Source: Yersinia alsatica
Lineage (GTDB): Bacteria; Pseudomonadota; Gammaproteobacteria; Enterobacterales; Enterobacteriaceae
Assembly: GCF_902170305.1 (NCBI RefSeq)
Contig: NZ_CABHWW010000007.1
Location: 1-64,000 of the forward strand
Reading direction: 5' to 3'
DNA length: 64,000 nt
In this document: piece after piece, positions 43,749 through 53,112 of the stretch
Layout of the letters: each line of letters opens with the position of its first letter
Numbering within the stretch: the stretch's first letter is position 1
Notes under the pieces: model-generated
What the model was told of the DNA's origin: nothing
Database searches by the model: none
The model's input: only the letters and a program-made list of their open reading frames with translations
Translations under genes and position numbers: made by a program

Positions 43749-45200
43749 ATGAAAATTTATTTTCTTTTACTGATGTCTATTTGTCTTGTCTCTTGTTCCT
43801 TGACCGGGAAAGAGCCACAGGGCTTGGAAGTCGGCACTGTTACCACTAAAAATTCGGAGGGATTAGATTATGTTGACCCAACCAAGGCTATTTTCCCGAT
43901 GGATAATTATTCGCAATCTATTGATAAATGGATATCCCCCAAATCGGAGAAAATAAACATTCCGGTTATGGATGGAGCGGCTCAGACGCGAAATTTCGCT
44001 AACTTAAAATCGCATTATTTCGGAATGAATAAAGAGGATCATTCTCCTTGGAATCCCTATTATATATCATCCATTCTGAGTGGAAGTGATTCTGTCATAA
44101 TTAAGAATGATAAAATAATAAAAGAGTTTCTGAGTAAAGACAGTATTTCTTATGGTGAAAATTTCAGAGTGAACTCTTCCGTCTGGAAAGAGACGGTGAG
44201 AAATAATGCCGATATCAATATTGATGGCATTTATCACCCTTCAGGCCGGGGTATCACTCTCAGAGAGACGTTAGTGAGAATGTTACCAACGGACGATCCG
44301 GCTTATGATGACCCTCGTGAGGCGGGGCAGGGATATCCTTTTGATAACTTGCAGGATTCTTCGGTCAGGCCCGGCACTCCCATTTATATTTTTGCCACCA
44401 GCCAGGATAAAAACTGGAAATACATTACCTCTCCCACTGTAACGGGATGGGTAAAAAGTGATGATGTCGCTGTTGTGGGGCCGAAGTTTATTGCTGAATG
44501 GATATCACTGGCGGAGAAAAACCTGGGCGCTGTTATCAAAGAGCCCGTATCTGTGCATCAAGGTGAAAAGTTCTATTTTACTGCCCGTCCCGGGACTATC
44601 CTACCTTTCAGAAGTGAGAAATCAGGTGGTTATCAGGTCGCCATTCCAGTCCGAAAAGGTGATAGCCATGTGGAAATTAACTGGGTTACCCTGAAAAAAG
44701 ATCAATTCACCGCCATGCCGTGGAAAATGACGCCCGCCAATATAGCAACTTTAATGAAATCAATGAGTGGCAGGCCATATGGTTGGGGAAATTATAATTT
44801 TTATAATGACTGTTCAGCAGAAATACGCAGCCTGATGATGCCCTTTGGTCTATTTCTACCCAGAAATGCGGCACAACAGATACAAGAAATCAGAGTGGTT
44901 GACCTCAGCAAACAGCCACTTAATAAGCGAATAAAGTATCTAAAAGATCACGGTAAACCTTTTACCACTCTGATTTATATTAAGGGCCACATTATGCTGT
45001 ATATCGGTAACGCTACGGTTAATGGAGAGGAGGTGCCGATGACGTATCAGAATATTTGGGGATTGCGCCCTAAAGATTCGAGCAGCAGAAGCATTATTGG
45101 TGGCTCGGTTTTCTTCCCGCTATTGCCCTTTTATCCAGAGCGACCAAATTTAGAGTCTTTGGCAGGTAAGGAAGTATTCAAACTTGGTTTTATAGAATAA
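43749..45200 (+). CDS. SH3/NlpC-P60 family lipoprotein, putative peptidoglycan endopeptidase
   Basis: A 483-residue lipoprotein. The lipobox LVSC puts the lipidated Cys at residue 16, with Ser at +2, favouring the outer membrane. The order resembles the four-domain family of PF12912, PF12913, PF12914 and NLPC_P60: N-terminal stabilising domain (about 40-170), two bacterial SH3 domains (about 175-325) and an NlpC/P60 domain. In the last, Cys355 (NDCSAEIR) and His414 (KGHIMLYIG) are the catalytic pair. The start is ATG 43749 behind CAGGGATG; the longer open frame from 43686 would bury the signal peptide. It probably trims or recycles wall peptides. Confidence 0.88.
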   Translation: MKIYFLLLMSICLVSCSLTGKEPQGLEVGTVTTKNSEGLDYVDPTKAIFPMDNYSQSIDKWISPKSEKINIPVMDGAAQTRNFANLKSHYFGMNKEDHSPWNPYYISSILSGSDSVIIKNDKIIKEFLSKDSISYGENFRVNSSVWKETVRNNADINIDGIYHPSGRGITLRETLVRMLPTDDPAYDDPREAGQGYPFDNLQDSSVRPGTPIYIFATSQDKNWKYITSPTVTGWVKSDDVAVVGPKFIAEWISLAEKNLGAVIKEPVSVHQGEKFYFTARPGTILPFRSEKSGGYQVAIPVRKGDSHVEINWVTLKKDQFTAMPWKMTPANIATLMKSMSGRPYGWGNYNFYNDCSAEIRSLMMPFGLFLPRNAAQQIQEIRVVDLSKQPLNKRIKYLKDHGKPFTTLIYIKGHIMLYIGNATVNGEEVPMTYQNIWGLRPKDSSSRSIIGGSVFFPLLPFYPERPNLESLAGKEVFKLGFIE

Positions 45201-45280
45201 ACCCTTATCAGCACTGGCGCCCCGCTAGCTTACTGATGACGCCGGTGTTATATACCTGCGTCATCAATATGTGGCGATAA

Positions 45281-45958
45281 TTAGTTGCGAGTAATGTGCC
45301 AGCCTCTGGCGCGCCATAACTCTGGCAATTGCTGCATATCATCAAACATGGTGACCAGTGGGTGGTGAATCGGCTGATTGTGCGGGTCGGCACAGTAATA
45401 AAACACCGGTATACCTGCCGCGATTCCAGCGTGGGTTCCTGCCGCCGAGTCTTCAACTAAAATACAGTGCTCAGCGGCAACGTGCATTTCTTCGGCGGCA
45501 TGATAAATCAGTGCTGGATCTGGCTTCCAGCGTTGAATGTCGTAGCCGCTATACAGCCTTTCTTCAAAGAAAGGCAATAAACCAGTCAGGCCAAGGGAGT
45601 GCTGCATTTTGCTTACTGGCCCGTTGGAAACCACGCAAACCGGCAAGGTAATTTGCTCTAACAGCGCCTTGGCACCGGCAATAGGCTGCAACTCCGCATC
45701 GAACAAACGGGCGACTTCCGCTCGATAGAGTTTCTCCAGCGCATCTATCGGCTCATCCAGACCATTTTCTTGACTAACCAGCGCGACGATTTCATTGAGC
45801 TTTACGCCTTTAAAACGCTTAATCACTTCTTCCAGTGACAGGTGAATATCATAATGGGCAAACATCACAACGTATGCCTGACAGCACAGAACTTCACTGT
45901 CGACCAAGGTTCCGTCGCAATCGAACATAACGCATTCTATCTGGCTCACACATCTCAT
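45281..45958 (-). CDS. yieH: 6-phosphogluconate phosphatase YieH (HAD family)
   Basis: A 225-residue HAD hydrolase (E. coli YieH 221). Motif I is FDCDGTLVDSE (about residues 12-22) with the nucleophilic Asp, motif II is VVSNGP, motif III is KPDPALIYHA, and the last acidic motif is LVEDSAAG. E. coli YieH dephosphorylates 6-phosphogluconate. It is divergent from adeP across 277 bp, the neighbour order known in E. coli (yieG-yieH). Confidence 0.92.
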   Translation of the reverse strand: MRCVSQIECVMFDCDGTLVDSEVLCCQAYVVMFAHYDIHLSLEEVIKRFKGVKLNEIVALVSQENGLDEPIDALEKLYRAEVARLFDAELQPIAGAKALLEQITLPVCVVSNGPVSKMQHSLGLTGLLPFFEERLYSGYDIQRWKPDPALIYHAAEEMHVAAEHCILVEDSAAGTHAGIAAGIPVFYYCADPHNQPIHHPLVTMFDDMQQLPELWRARGWHITRN

Positions 45959-46118
45959 CCTTTAATGGTATAAATCACGAATTGTCTAAATTACGGCTTA
46001 CCTCACTTTAACCATCCTGCCCCAGAATGCGATAAATAATCACCCTACTAGCAATATAACTAATACCAAATGAATAAAATTCAATAAGTTGAATAAAACC
46101 AGGGGAACTCAAGGGGAT

Positions 46119-46132
46119 CTGTTGCGCAACAG
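46119..46132. promoter_or_regulatory. 14-bp palindrome upstream of adeP
   Basis: CTGTTGCGCAACAG is a perfect palindrome in the yieH-adeP divergent region, about 100 bp before adeP. It could be an operator. It does not match the PurR consensus. Confidence 0.35.
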
Positions 46133-46235
46133 GGCAGATAAAAAATAGCCAAAAAGACGGTGATCTCGCTCTAAACAACAGTTTTTTTGTTATAGGATAT
46201 CCCCAACTATCACTCCCTTCTGTGGAACTCCTCGA

Positions 46236-47564
46236 ATGAGTAAACCAAACCTTGATACTGAGCAGGGGCTGCTCGAACGTGTTTTTAAACTGAAACAACA
46301 TGGTACAACCGCACGGACCGAATTAATTGCGGGCATCACGACCTTCCTGACCATGGTCTACATCGTGTTCGTCAACCCACAGATTTTAGGGGTTGCCGGG
46401 ATGGATGTGCAGGCAGTATTCGTCACCACCTGCCTGATCGCCGCATTTGGCAGTATCTTTATGGGCTTACTGGCTAACTTGCCAGTCGCGCTGGCACCAG
46501 CGATGGGGCTTAACGCTTTCTTCGCTTTTGTCGTGGTTGGCGCGATGGGTATTTCATGGCAAGTTGGCATGGGTGCTATCTTCTGGGGCGCAATCGGTTT
46601 CCTTTTGCTGACCATTTTCCGCATCCGTTACTGGATGATTGCTAACATCCCATTGAGCCTACGGGTGGGGATTACCAGCGGTATTGGTCTGTTTATTGCC
46701 ATGATGGGGCTGAAAAATGCCGGGATCGTCGTTGCCAACCCGGATACGCTGGTGATGGTGGGTAATCTGGCTTCGCACAGTGTGCTGCTGGGGGCGCTGG
46801 GCTTCTTTATTATCGCGGTACTGGCATCACGCAATATTCATGCCGCGGTGCTGGTTTCTATTGTGGTGACAACCTTAATTGGCTGGGCACTGGGTGATGT
46901 GCATTACTCCGGTATTTTCTCCATGCCGCCAAGTGTCACTTCTGTGGTTGGACAGGTCGATTTAGCCGGCGCACTGAATATCGGTATGGCGGGGATTATT
47001 TTCTCCTTCATGCTGGTTAACCTGTTTGATTCATCCGGCACATTGATTGGTGTGACGGATAAGGCCGGTTTGACCGACGATAAAGGTAAGTTCCCGCGCA
47101 TGAAACAAGCGCTGTATGTGGACAGCATCAGCTCTGTTGCCGGTGCCTTTATCGGTACCTCGTCAGTCACTGCTTATATCGAAAGCTCTTCCGGCGTGTC
47201 TGTGGGTGGCCGTACAGGTTTAACCGCAGTCGTGGTCGGGATTTTGTTCCTGCTGGTGATGTTTATTTCTCCGCTGGCTGGGATGGTTCCTGCCTATGCC
47301 GCCGCCGGTGCATTGATTTATGTTGGCGTGCTGATGACCTCTAGCCTGTCCCGCGTGAAATGGGATGACCTGACTGAAGCTGTTCCGGCATTTGTCACTG
47401 CGGTGATGATGCCGTTTAGCTTCTCTATCACTGAAGGGATCGCGCTGGGCTTCATTTCTTACTGCTTGATGAAGTTGGGTACTGGCCGTTGGCGTGAAAT
47501 CAGCCCATGTGTAGTGGTGGTCGCGCTACTGTTTGTGCTGAAAATTGCTTTTGTTGATCATTAA
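46236..47564 (+). CDS. adeP: Adenine permease AdeP (NCS2 family)
   Basis: A 442-residue inner-membrane purine:H+ symporter (E. coli AdeP/YieG 445) with about 12-14 hydrophobic segments. The AzgA-type features are TARTELIAGITTFLTMVYIV, LFDSSGTLIGVTDKAGL and GTSSVTAYIESSSGVSVGGR, the last in the substrate site. A strong terminator follows the gene. Confidence 0.93.
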   Translation: MSKPNLDTEQGLLERVFKLKQHGTTARTELIAGITTFLTMVYIVFVNPQILGVAGMDVQAVFVTTCLIAAFGSIFMGLLANLPVALAPAMGLNAFFAFVVVGAMGISWQVGMGAIFWGAIGFLLLTIFRIRYWMIANIPLSLRVGITSGIGLFIAMMGLKNAGIVVANPDTLVMVGNLASHSVLLGALGFFIIAVLASRNIHAAVLVSIVVTTLIGWALGDVHYSGIFSMPPSVTSVVGQVDLAGALNIGMAGIIFSFMLVNLFDSSGTLIGVTDKAGLTDDKGKFPRMKQALYVDSISSVAGAFIGTSSVTAYIESSSGVSVGGRTGLTAVVVGILFLLVMFISPLAGMVPAYAAAGALIYVGVLMTSSLSRVKWDDLTEAVPAFVTAVMMPFSFSITEGIALGFISYCLMKLGTGRWREISPCVVVVALLFVLKIAFVDH

Positions 47565-47590
47565 TCGTGCATGATTAGCAATGCATTGTA

Positions 47591-47630
47591 AAAACGCCCC
47601 CATTCTCAGTACCGAGGATGGGGGCGTTTT
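47591..47630. terminator. Bidirectional terminator between adeP and the HbpS-like gene
   Basis: AAAACGCCCCCAT and ATGGGGGCGTTTT form a perfect 13-bp stem with a further CTC/GAG pairing in the loop. It serves the two convergent genes. Confidence 0.93.
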
Positions 47631-47654
47631 ACTTAAAACTCTTTATCTATCGTC

Positions 47655-48149
47655 TTATGCTTTCAACTGAGCACTGATTTTTTCCAATGCTTGGGTGGCA
47701 CATTGTGCGTCCAGATGACCACCCGGCGCACCGGCAACCCCTATCGCACCAACCACTTCGTCGCCTGCTTTCACCGGCACTCCGCCACCTAACAGCAAGA
47801 AACCGGGAATATCTTTCAGGTTATTGGCCGCAGGTGTTTTTTGACTGTTTTCCATCACTTGTCCACTTGGCGTCTTGGTCGATAGCGCGGTAAAAGCCTT
47901 TTGCTCACTGGCTTTGACGGTATGTGGCCCGGCGTTATCCGCGCGCAGCACGGTTTTGATGATGCCCGCACGATCCACCACGGTTACCGCAACGTTATAG
48001 CCATCAGCCTGGCAAATTGCGAGGGTGCGGCTGGCTAAATCAGTGGCCAGCGCCAGAGAGAGATTGCGTTCAGTGTTTAAACCCGCAGCAGAGGCTTGAG
48101 TTATCAGGCCAATGAATAAGGCGGAGGTCAGGGCAATAGGCTTGATCAT
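47655..48149 (-). CDS. Secreted GlcG/HbpS-like (DUF336) protein
   Basis: A 164-residue protein with a signal peptide (cleavage near ASA-AGLNTE, residue 21). The DUF336 fold shows in VAVTVVDRAGIIKTVLRADN, ASEQKAFTALSTKTPSG and the glycine-rich GFLLLGGGVPVKAGDEVVGA. Relatives include HbpS of Streptomyces, an exported haem-binding protein that modulates the sensor kinase SenS. Here it lies 92 nt downstream of a response regulator-kinase pair on the same strand, so a sensory accessory role is an attractive inference. Haem binding is not shown by the sequence alone. Confidence 0.85.
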   Translation of the reverse strand: MIKPIALTSALFIGLITQASAAGLNTERNLSLALATDLASRTLAICQADGYNVAVTVVDRAGIIKTVLRADNAGPHTVKASEQKAFTALSTKTPSGQVMENSQKTPAANNLKDIPGFLLLGGGVPVKAGDEVVGAIGVAGAPGGHLDAQCATQALEKISAQLKA

Positions 48150-48241
48150 ATAAAATCCTTATTGTTAGCGAAGTGATTTCATCACTGTGTCGCCATCCTA
48201 CGGCGAAAAGTGGTGAAAAAACATTCGGCTAACTACCCGTT

Positions 48242-48880
48242 TTACTCCGTAGATCTACCTATCATCAGTGATGAATGACTGGCTATCAGGGGCGCATAAT
48301 GATGAATAAGCAACGCCAGAGAGCTCACTTCCAACTTGGCAAAGAGGTTAGCGCGGTGCGCCTCCACAGTGCGTGGTGACAGTGACAAAAGGTGGGCGAT
48401 TTGTTTACTGGTTTCCCCTTGAATAATCAGGGCCGCCACTTCTCGTTCGCGCGCGGAAAGTTGGTTGAGCCGTTGTTGATAACTTGCCTGTTGCTGCTGG
48501 GCAGCTAGCGCCTGTTCATGCTGCTCCAGAGCCATACTGACGGTTTCAATTAATACATCGGCATCAATGGGTTTGGTTAAAAATTCCAGCGCGCCACCTT
48601 TGAAAGCCCGGCGGCATAATTCAACATTGCCATGCCCGGTCATAATGATGACCGGGAGGGTGCTATCACGAGATTGAATGGCTTCTAATATCGTCATCCC
48701 GCTTTTACCCGGCATACGAATGTCCAGCAGTACACAGCTTGGTTGAGTCACGGCCAAAGTATCGAGGAAAGTTTGGCCGCCGCTGAATGTTTTAACTTCC
48801 CAGCCCATGGTGGTGAGCAACGCGGTCAATGCGGCACGTACGCCCTCATCATCATCAACCAGATAAATGTGTTTTGTCAT
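48242..48880 (-). CDS. Two-component response regulator (FixJ/NarL type)
   Basis: A 212-residue regulator. The receiver domain has acidic residues D9-D10-D11, phosphoacceptor Asp53 (VLLDIRMPG), Thr in IMTGHG and Lys in LTKPID. A LuxR-type helix-turn-helix follows (about 138-190, LSAREREVAALIIQGETSKQ). The gene overlaps the 3' end of the kinase gene by 26 nt, indicating tight coupling. Nearest family logic is FixJ/TtrR/DctR. Its targets are unknown; the HbpS-like gene downstream and chrR upstream are candidates. Confidence 0.92.
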   Translation of the reverse strand: MTKHIYLVDDDEGVRAALTALLTTMGWEVKTFSGGQTFLDTLAVTQPSCVLLDIRMPGKSGMTILEAIQSRDSTLPVIIMTGHGNVELCRRAFKGGALEFLTKPIDADVLIETVSMALEQHEQALAAQQQQASYQQRLNQLSAREREVAALIIQGETSKQIAHLLSLSPRTVEAHRANLFAKLEVSSLALLIHHYAPLIASHSSLMIGRSTE

Positions 48881-50204
48881 GCGTGCTCCCGATAATCAGA
48901 GGAAAAGTCAGGGTAAAGCTGGCTCCGCCATGCACACTGTTCCCTGCTTTTATGTCACCACCCATTCGCTGTACCAATGTTTCACACAAGGTTAGCCCCA
49001 ATCCCAGCCCACTTTCACGGGTGGTATAGAAAGGCGTAAACAGGTTGTCCAGTTGCTGCTGACTTAGTCCCGGCCCATTATCTTCAATCTGAATAACCCA
49101 CTGTTTGGCTTGCTGGCTAACAGTAAAATAGACGGTTGGCTTGGGGGATTGCTGTATTGCGTGAATGGCGTTGCTGAGTAAATTATGTAGAACCTGCTCT
49201 AGCCATAAAGGGTCACTCTGAAGGGGCGGCAAATGAGCCGGAATATTATTTAATATTATGATGTTAGCTGCGGCAATTTCATGGTTCAAAAGCACCTTAA
49301 CCCGCCGCCAGATGTCTGCCACTATCACCGGTTGTAAATTTACCTGCCCACGGCTGAGTAAGGTGCGCAGGCGATCCAGTAAAGCGGCAATCCGTTTGAT
49401 TTGTTCAACTGAAGCCACCAGCAATGGCGTAACTTTCTCATCCTGCGGCGGTAATAACCTTAGCGCAGTCTGGTTATAGGTCAGCGTCGCGGTCAGTGGC
49501 TGGTTTAATTCATGGGCGATGCCGGTCGCAATTTCCCCCATGGCATTCAGTCTGGCTTGATCAGCAAATTTAGCCCGCTGCTCGGCATGTGCGCGATACA
49601 GCGCCAACTGTTGCCAGCGATGCCAGCCATACAGCACTGCGGCGGCGATCAGTGAAAGCAGTAGGGCGGTCAACCAAGGTAAATCACGCCAAACGGGAGT
49701 GGCATGGCCGATTAAGGTGAAAGATTGTTCCCCTTCTCCTAAGGGCTTTTGCCACTGCCAGAAGCTTTTGGCTGATGAATGGCCCAGAACCGCCAATTGA
49801 TGCTGCTGATAGAGTAAGACCAAACTGTCAAAATTAGCCGGTAAGCCCACCACTTGCAGGAGTTTTTGGCCGTTAACCTGTAAACCGCTGCCACTGTAGG
49901 AGTTAGATAAGCGGTAATCGCCCCCCTGAACTTGCAAGGTTAGCTGACCGGCTTTTGATTGGTCTGCGGGTGTTTGGTTTATCGCCACTAACTGAGGAAA
50001 GTGGCGCTGCAATTGCACCAGTTGGCTCGGTTCCAGCGCCAAAAACAAAATAGCCTGCTGCTGAGCTAACTGCTGGCTCAGTTCGCGATGCGTGGTGCGA
50101 AATTCGGCTTCCCGCTCCGCTTGTTGTGTATTCAACCCGAACCAACCCAGCCAGAATGTGGATATCAGGGTCAAGATAAGCCAGAGCATGATTTTAATGG
50201 CCAT
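48855..50204 (-). CDS. Sensor histidine kinase
   Basis: A 449-residue kinase. Membrane segments at about 4-24 and 175-194 bracket a periplasmic sensor domain of about 150 residues with no family I recognise. The dimerisation domain has the phosphorylatable His231 (GEIATGIAHELNQPL). The ATPase domain has the N box NLLSNAIHAI, G1 DNGPGLS and G2 GLGLGL. It resembles the FixL/DctB group. The upstream neighbour is chrR (106-nt gap). The extracytoplasmic domain faces the compartment into which the HbpS-like neighbour is exported. Confidence 0.92.
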   Translation of the reverse strand: MAIKIMLWLILTLISTFWLGWFGLNTQQAEREAEFRTTHRELSQQLAQQQAILFLALEPSQLVQLQRHFPQLVAINQTPADQSKAGQLTLQVQGGDYRLSNSYSGSGLQVNGQKLLQVVGLPANFDSLVLLYQQHQLAVLGHSSAKSFWQWQKPLGEGEQSFTLIGHATPVWRDLPWLTALLLSLIAAAVLYGWHRWQQLALYRAHAEQRAKFADQARLNAMGEIATGIAHELNQPLTATLTYNQTALRLLPPQDEKVTPLLVASVEQIKRIAALLDRLRTLLSRGQVNLQPVIVADIWRRVKVLLNHEIAAANIIILNNIPAHLPPLQSDPLWLEQVLHNLLSNAIHAIQQSPKPTVYFTVSQQAKQWVIQIEDNGPGLSQQQLDNLFTPFYTTRESGLGLGLTLCETLVQRMGGDIKAGNSVHGGASFTLTFPLIIGSTHDKTHLSG

Positions 50205-50310
50205 CGGTCAAGGGTATCCACAACAGAGAAGGTGGCTATTGATAACATGGGTGAGTGGGTGGAGGAAACCCCCAGCGCCCATCGGGCAGTGAGGGGCGGT
50301 TGGGAATCCG

Positions 50311-50883
50311 CTATTTTACGCGAACACGATCAATATAGGTGGCAAAGGCAGAAAGCTGGCCGGTTAGGAAATCCAATGTGCCTTGGTCAACTAATTCCTT
50401 GGCTTGCTCATCGACTTTGCTTTGAATGACACCACCCATAAATTCAGGTTTATTCATTACCATTGCGTCGAGGAAGACCAAAATCTGGCGCAGATGATAT
50501 TGGCAACGTGCGCCTCCCACTGGCCCCATCGAGCTGGTCTGAATGGCAACCGGTTTGCCAGCCAGTGGCTGGTTAGGTAAACGGGATAACCAGTCGATGG
50601 CATTTTTTAATCCGCCGGGCACCGAATAGTTATATTCCGGTGTCACGATAATAACCCCGTCCGCCTGACGAATTTGCTCAGCAATGGCCTGAATTGTGGT
50701 TGGGAACCCATCTTCCTGTTGCACGTCAGCATCATAAAGCGGAATGTCGCGAATAGAAGGCAGTGCTTCAATCGTGACACCCGCAGGTGCTAATTTTGGT
50801 AGCGCGCGTGCCACCATGGCGTTGTAGGAACCACTACGTAGGCTACCCAGCAGGGTAACAATTTTAAGGGATTGCTGTGACAT
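50311..50883 (-). CDS. chrR: NADPH-dependent FMN/quinone reductase ChrR (YieF)
   Basis: A 190-residue flavodoxin-fold enzyme (E. coli 188) that reduces quinones and chromate by two-electron steps. The flavin-phosphate loop is LLGSLRSGSYN, and the conserved TPEYNYSVPGGLKNAIDWLS contacts FMN. The start is ATG 50883 (MSQQSLKIV) behind GGGAG; the frame is open to 50946, but that extension has no family support. It is divergent from a chemoreceptor gene. Confidence 0.94.
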   Translation of the reverse strand: MSQQSLKIVTLLGSLRSGSYNAMVARALPKLAPAGVTIEALPSIRDIPLYDADVQQEDGFPTTIQAIAEQIRQADGVIIVTPEYNYSVPGGLKNAIDWLSRLPNQPLAGKPVAIQTSSMGPVGGARCQYHLRQILVFLDAMVMNKPEFMGGVIQSKVDEQAKELVDQGTLDFLTGQLSAFATYIDRVRVK

Positions 50884-51142
50884 GACATACTCCCGTTGCG
50901 TTAAAAAATAGTATCGTTCTTCATCAAGATTAGGCCAAGACTGCACGACAAAACAATGACTATATATCGTGCTACCCCTTTAAATTTCACTTAAATCAGT
51001 GTTTTTCGCAGATTTATTACACTGAAATTGTGATCCCTGGAGAGGAACGGAAAAATCATTTCTTCCCGTTATCAAGTCTGTACGCGAAATGCCGTTAATA
51101 GATCTGGAGCTATCCAGCTCTCTTACATTGAGCGACACGATA

Positions 51143-53047
51143 ATGCTAAAAACCACTCAAGCCCGATTCACCTTACTCGTTAGTGCGTTTTTCATTTTCT
51201 TGCTGATAATCACCGTGGTGGTTATTCAGCTTTTTGTGACACCACAACTCAAGCAATCTGAAAGCACCATTATTGGCAATAGCGTTGACCAAATCGCGAC
51301 AGCCATAACCGCGCAAATGAATAAGGTAGAAGCACAAGCCCGCAGTATTACGCAGGCTGTTGCCATAATGGACAGTAATACCATCGACCAATTATTACCT
51401 GGGTTAGTGGATCAGTATGGTGACAGTAATGTATTTGGTGGTGGGATTTGGCCATTACCGAATAAGCGTGAGCAAGGGGTAATTAAATTCAGCACGTTTT
51501 TTGCTCGCAATGGAGAAAATAAGTTAACGGTTAACACCCATTGGAACTCACCGGAATCGCAAAATTATTTTGAACAGCCTTGGTATAAAGAGGGCTTAAA
51601 TGCGCCTAAAGGCTTCTGTGCCTGGGCTAAAGCTTATCAGGATGATGCTAGCCCGCAGCCAAGAACTAACTGTGCGATGGCGATTTATAAAGGTGACGAT
51701 GTTTATGGTGTTTCAACCATTGATGTCACATTAGGTTTCTTTAACCGGCTGGTTAAAGAGATGGAACAGAAAGTGAATGGCACCATTCTGATTGTTGAAG
51801 CTGATGGCAAGATTGTTGGTAGTAGCGCCTTAGCCGATGGCAAAGCCGAGTTAAAAAATCTGTCAGACTTTGCCGGTAGTTTGCCGATGGCCGCAGAGAC
51901 ACAGCGGTTACTGGCGCAGATGAAAGATCAACAATCACTGGAAAGTGAATTTGATGTCGATGGAACCTCTCACACCCTGTTTATCCGCCCGATTGCCAAT
52001 AGCCCGTGGTATTTAGTCACTGACTTGCCCACTAGTTTATTGGTCAAACAGAGCCACAGTATTCTGCTGCACCTGGGGTTAGTGCAGATCCCTATCATGT
52101 TGTTATTGCTGTTGTTCCTGGTGTTCTCTATCCGTGTCTTTATGAAACGGTTAGCCGTGTTGAAAGAGAATATCACCGCGCTGTCTGCGGGTGGGGCCGA
52201 TTTAACTCAGCGCTTGCCGCAAAGCACTAGCCCGGAATTCAACGCCATTAACCAGAGCTTCAATGATTTTATCGACTATTTGCAGCAAATGATGCGGCAG
52301 GTCGGCGAGAGCAGTCTGGCGATTGCTTCGGCGTCACGTCAAATTGCCAGTGGTAATCTGGACTTATCGGCCCGAACTGAAGATCAGGCCAGTTCCATTG
52401 AGCAAACTGCGGCTTCAATGGATGAATTGACCAGTACCGTGAAACAAAATGCGGATAACGCCAGCCACGCCAACCAACTGGCGATGGATGCTTCCACTGT
52501 TGCGGTAAAAGGCAGCACAGTGGTGAAACAAGTGGTAGATACCATGGGTTCAATCAATCATTCATCGAAGAAAATTGTCGATATCATCAGTGTGATTGAT
52601 AGCATCGCCTTCCAAACTAATATTCTGGCACTGAATGCAGCAGTAGAAGCAGCCAGAGCGGGCGAGCAGGGGCGCGGTTTCGCCGTTGTAGCCTCTGAAG
52701 TGCGCAACTTGGCTCAGCGCTCTGCCACTTCCGCCCGTGAAATTAAAAAGCTGATTGAAGACTCAGTGGCTGATATTGCGATTGGTACTGGCTTGGTGGC
52801 AGATGCTGGCACCACGATGGATGACCTGATGAGCGGCGTCTCCAATGTGGCGGCATTAATGAATGAAATCATGGCCTCCAGTCAGGAACAAAGTCTGGGG
52901 ATTGAGCAGGTTAATCTGGCGATTAGTCAGTTAGATAACTCAACTCAGCAAAATGCGGCGCTGGTGGAACAAGTGGCTGCGGCAGCGCAAGCCATGCAGG
53001 ATCAAACCGTGCAATTGGAAACTGTCATCAGCGGCTTTAAGGTTTAA
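51143..53047 (+). CDS. Methyl-accepting chemotaxis protein
   Basis: A 634-residue chemoreceptor. A first membrane helix (about 9-31) and a second (about 305-330) flank a large dCACHE-type periplasmic ligand domain with the [14 protein letters not shown] and [13 protein letters not shown] segments. HAMP and the cytoplasmic methylation helices follow. The hairpin tip [20 protein letters not shown] (about 489-508) binds CheA and CheW. There is no C-terminal NWETF-type tether for CheR; it ends ISGFKV. I choose ATG 51143; ATG 51089 adds 18 residues. The ligand is unknown; CACHE domains often bind amino or organic acids. Confidence 0.9.
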   Translation: MLKTTQARFTLLVSAFFIFLLIITVVVIQLFVTPQLKQSESTIIGNSVDQIATAITAQMNKVEAQARSITQAVAIMDSNTIDQLLPGLVDQYGDSNVFGGGIWPLPNKREQGVIKFSTFFARNGENKLTVNTHWNSPESQNYFEQPWYKEGLNAPKGFCAWAKAYQDDASPQPRTNCAMAIYKGDDVYGVSTIDVTLGFFNRLVKEMEQKVNGTILIVEADGKIVGSSALADGKAELKNLSDFAGSLPMAAETQRLLAQMKDQQSLESEFDVDGTSHTLFIRPIANSPWYLVTDLPTSLLVKQSHSILLHLGLVQIPIMLLLLLFLVFSIRVFMKRLAVLKENITALSAGGADLTQRLPQSTSPEFNAINQSFNDFIDYLQQMMRQVGESSLAIASASRQIASGNLDLSARTEDQASSIEQTAASMDELTSTVKQNADNASHANQLAMDASTVAVKGSTVVKQVVDTMGSINHSSKKIVDIISVIDSIAFQTNILALNAAVEAARAGEQGRGFAVVASEVRNLAQRSATSAREIKKLIEDSVADIAIGTGLVADAGTTMDDLMSGVSNVAALMNEIMASSQEQSLGIEQVNLAISQLDNSTQQNAALVEQVAAAAQAMQDQTVQLETVISGFKV

Positions 53048-53078
53048 TATCATATAGTCTTGAGGCTAAAAAAAATCG

Positions 53079-53110
53079 AAACCCCTTTTGTTTAGCAAAA
53101 GGGGTTTTTT
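53079..53110. terminator. Terminator between chemoreceptor and metI
   Basis: AACCCCTTTTG and CAAAAGGGGTT form an 11-bp perfect stem with a 5-nt loop and six T residues. A-rich DNA upstream (53069-53075) makes it usable for the convergent metI as well. Confidence 0.93.
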
Positions 53111-53112
53111 AA

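Noticed and set aside
46119-46132. PurR operator for adeP
   Set aside because: The palindrome lacks the ACGCAAACG half site of PurR.
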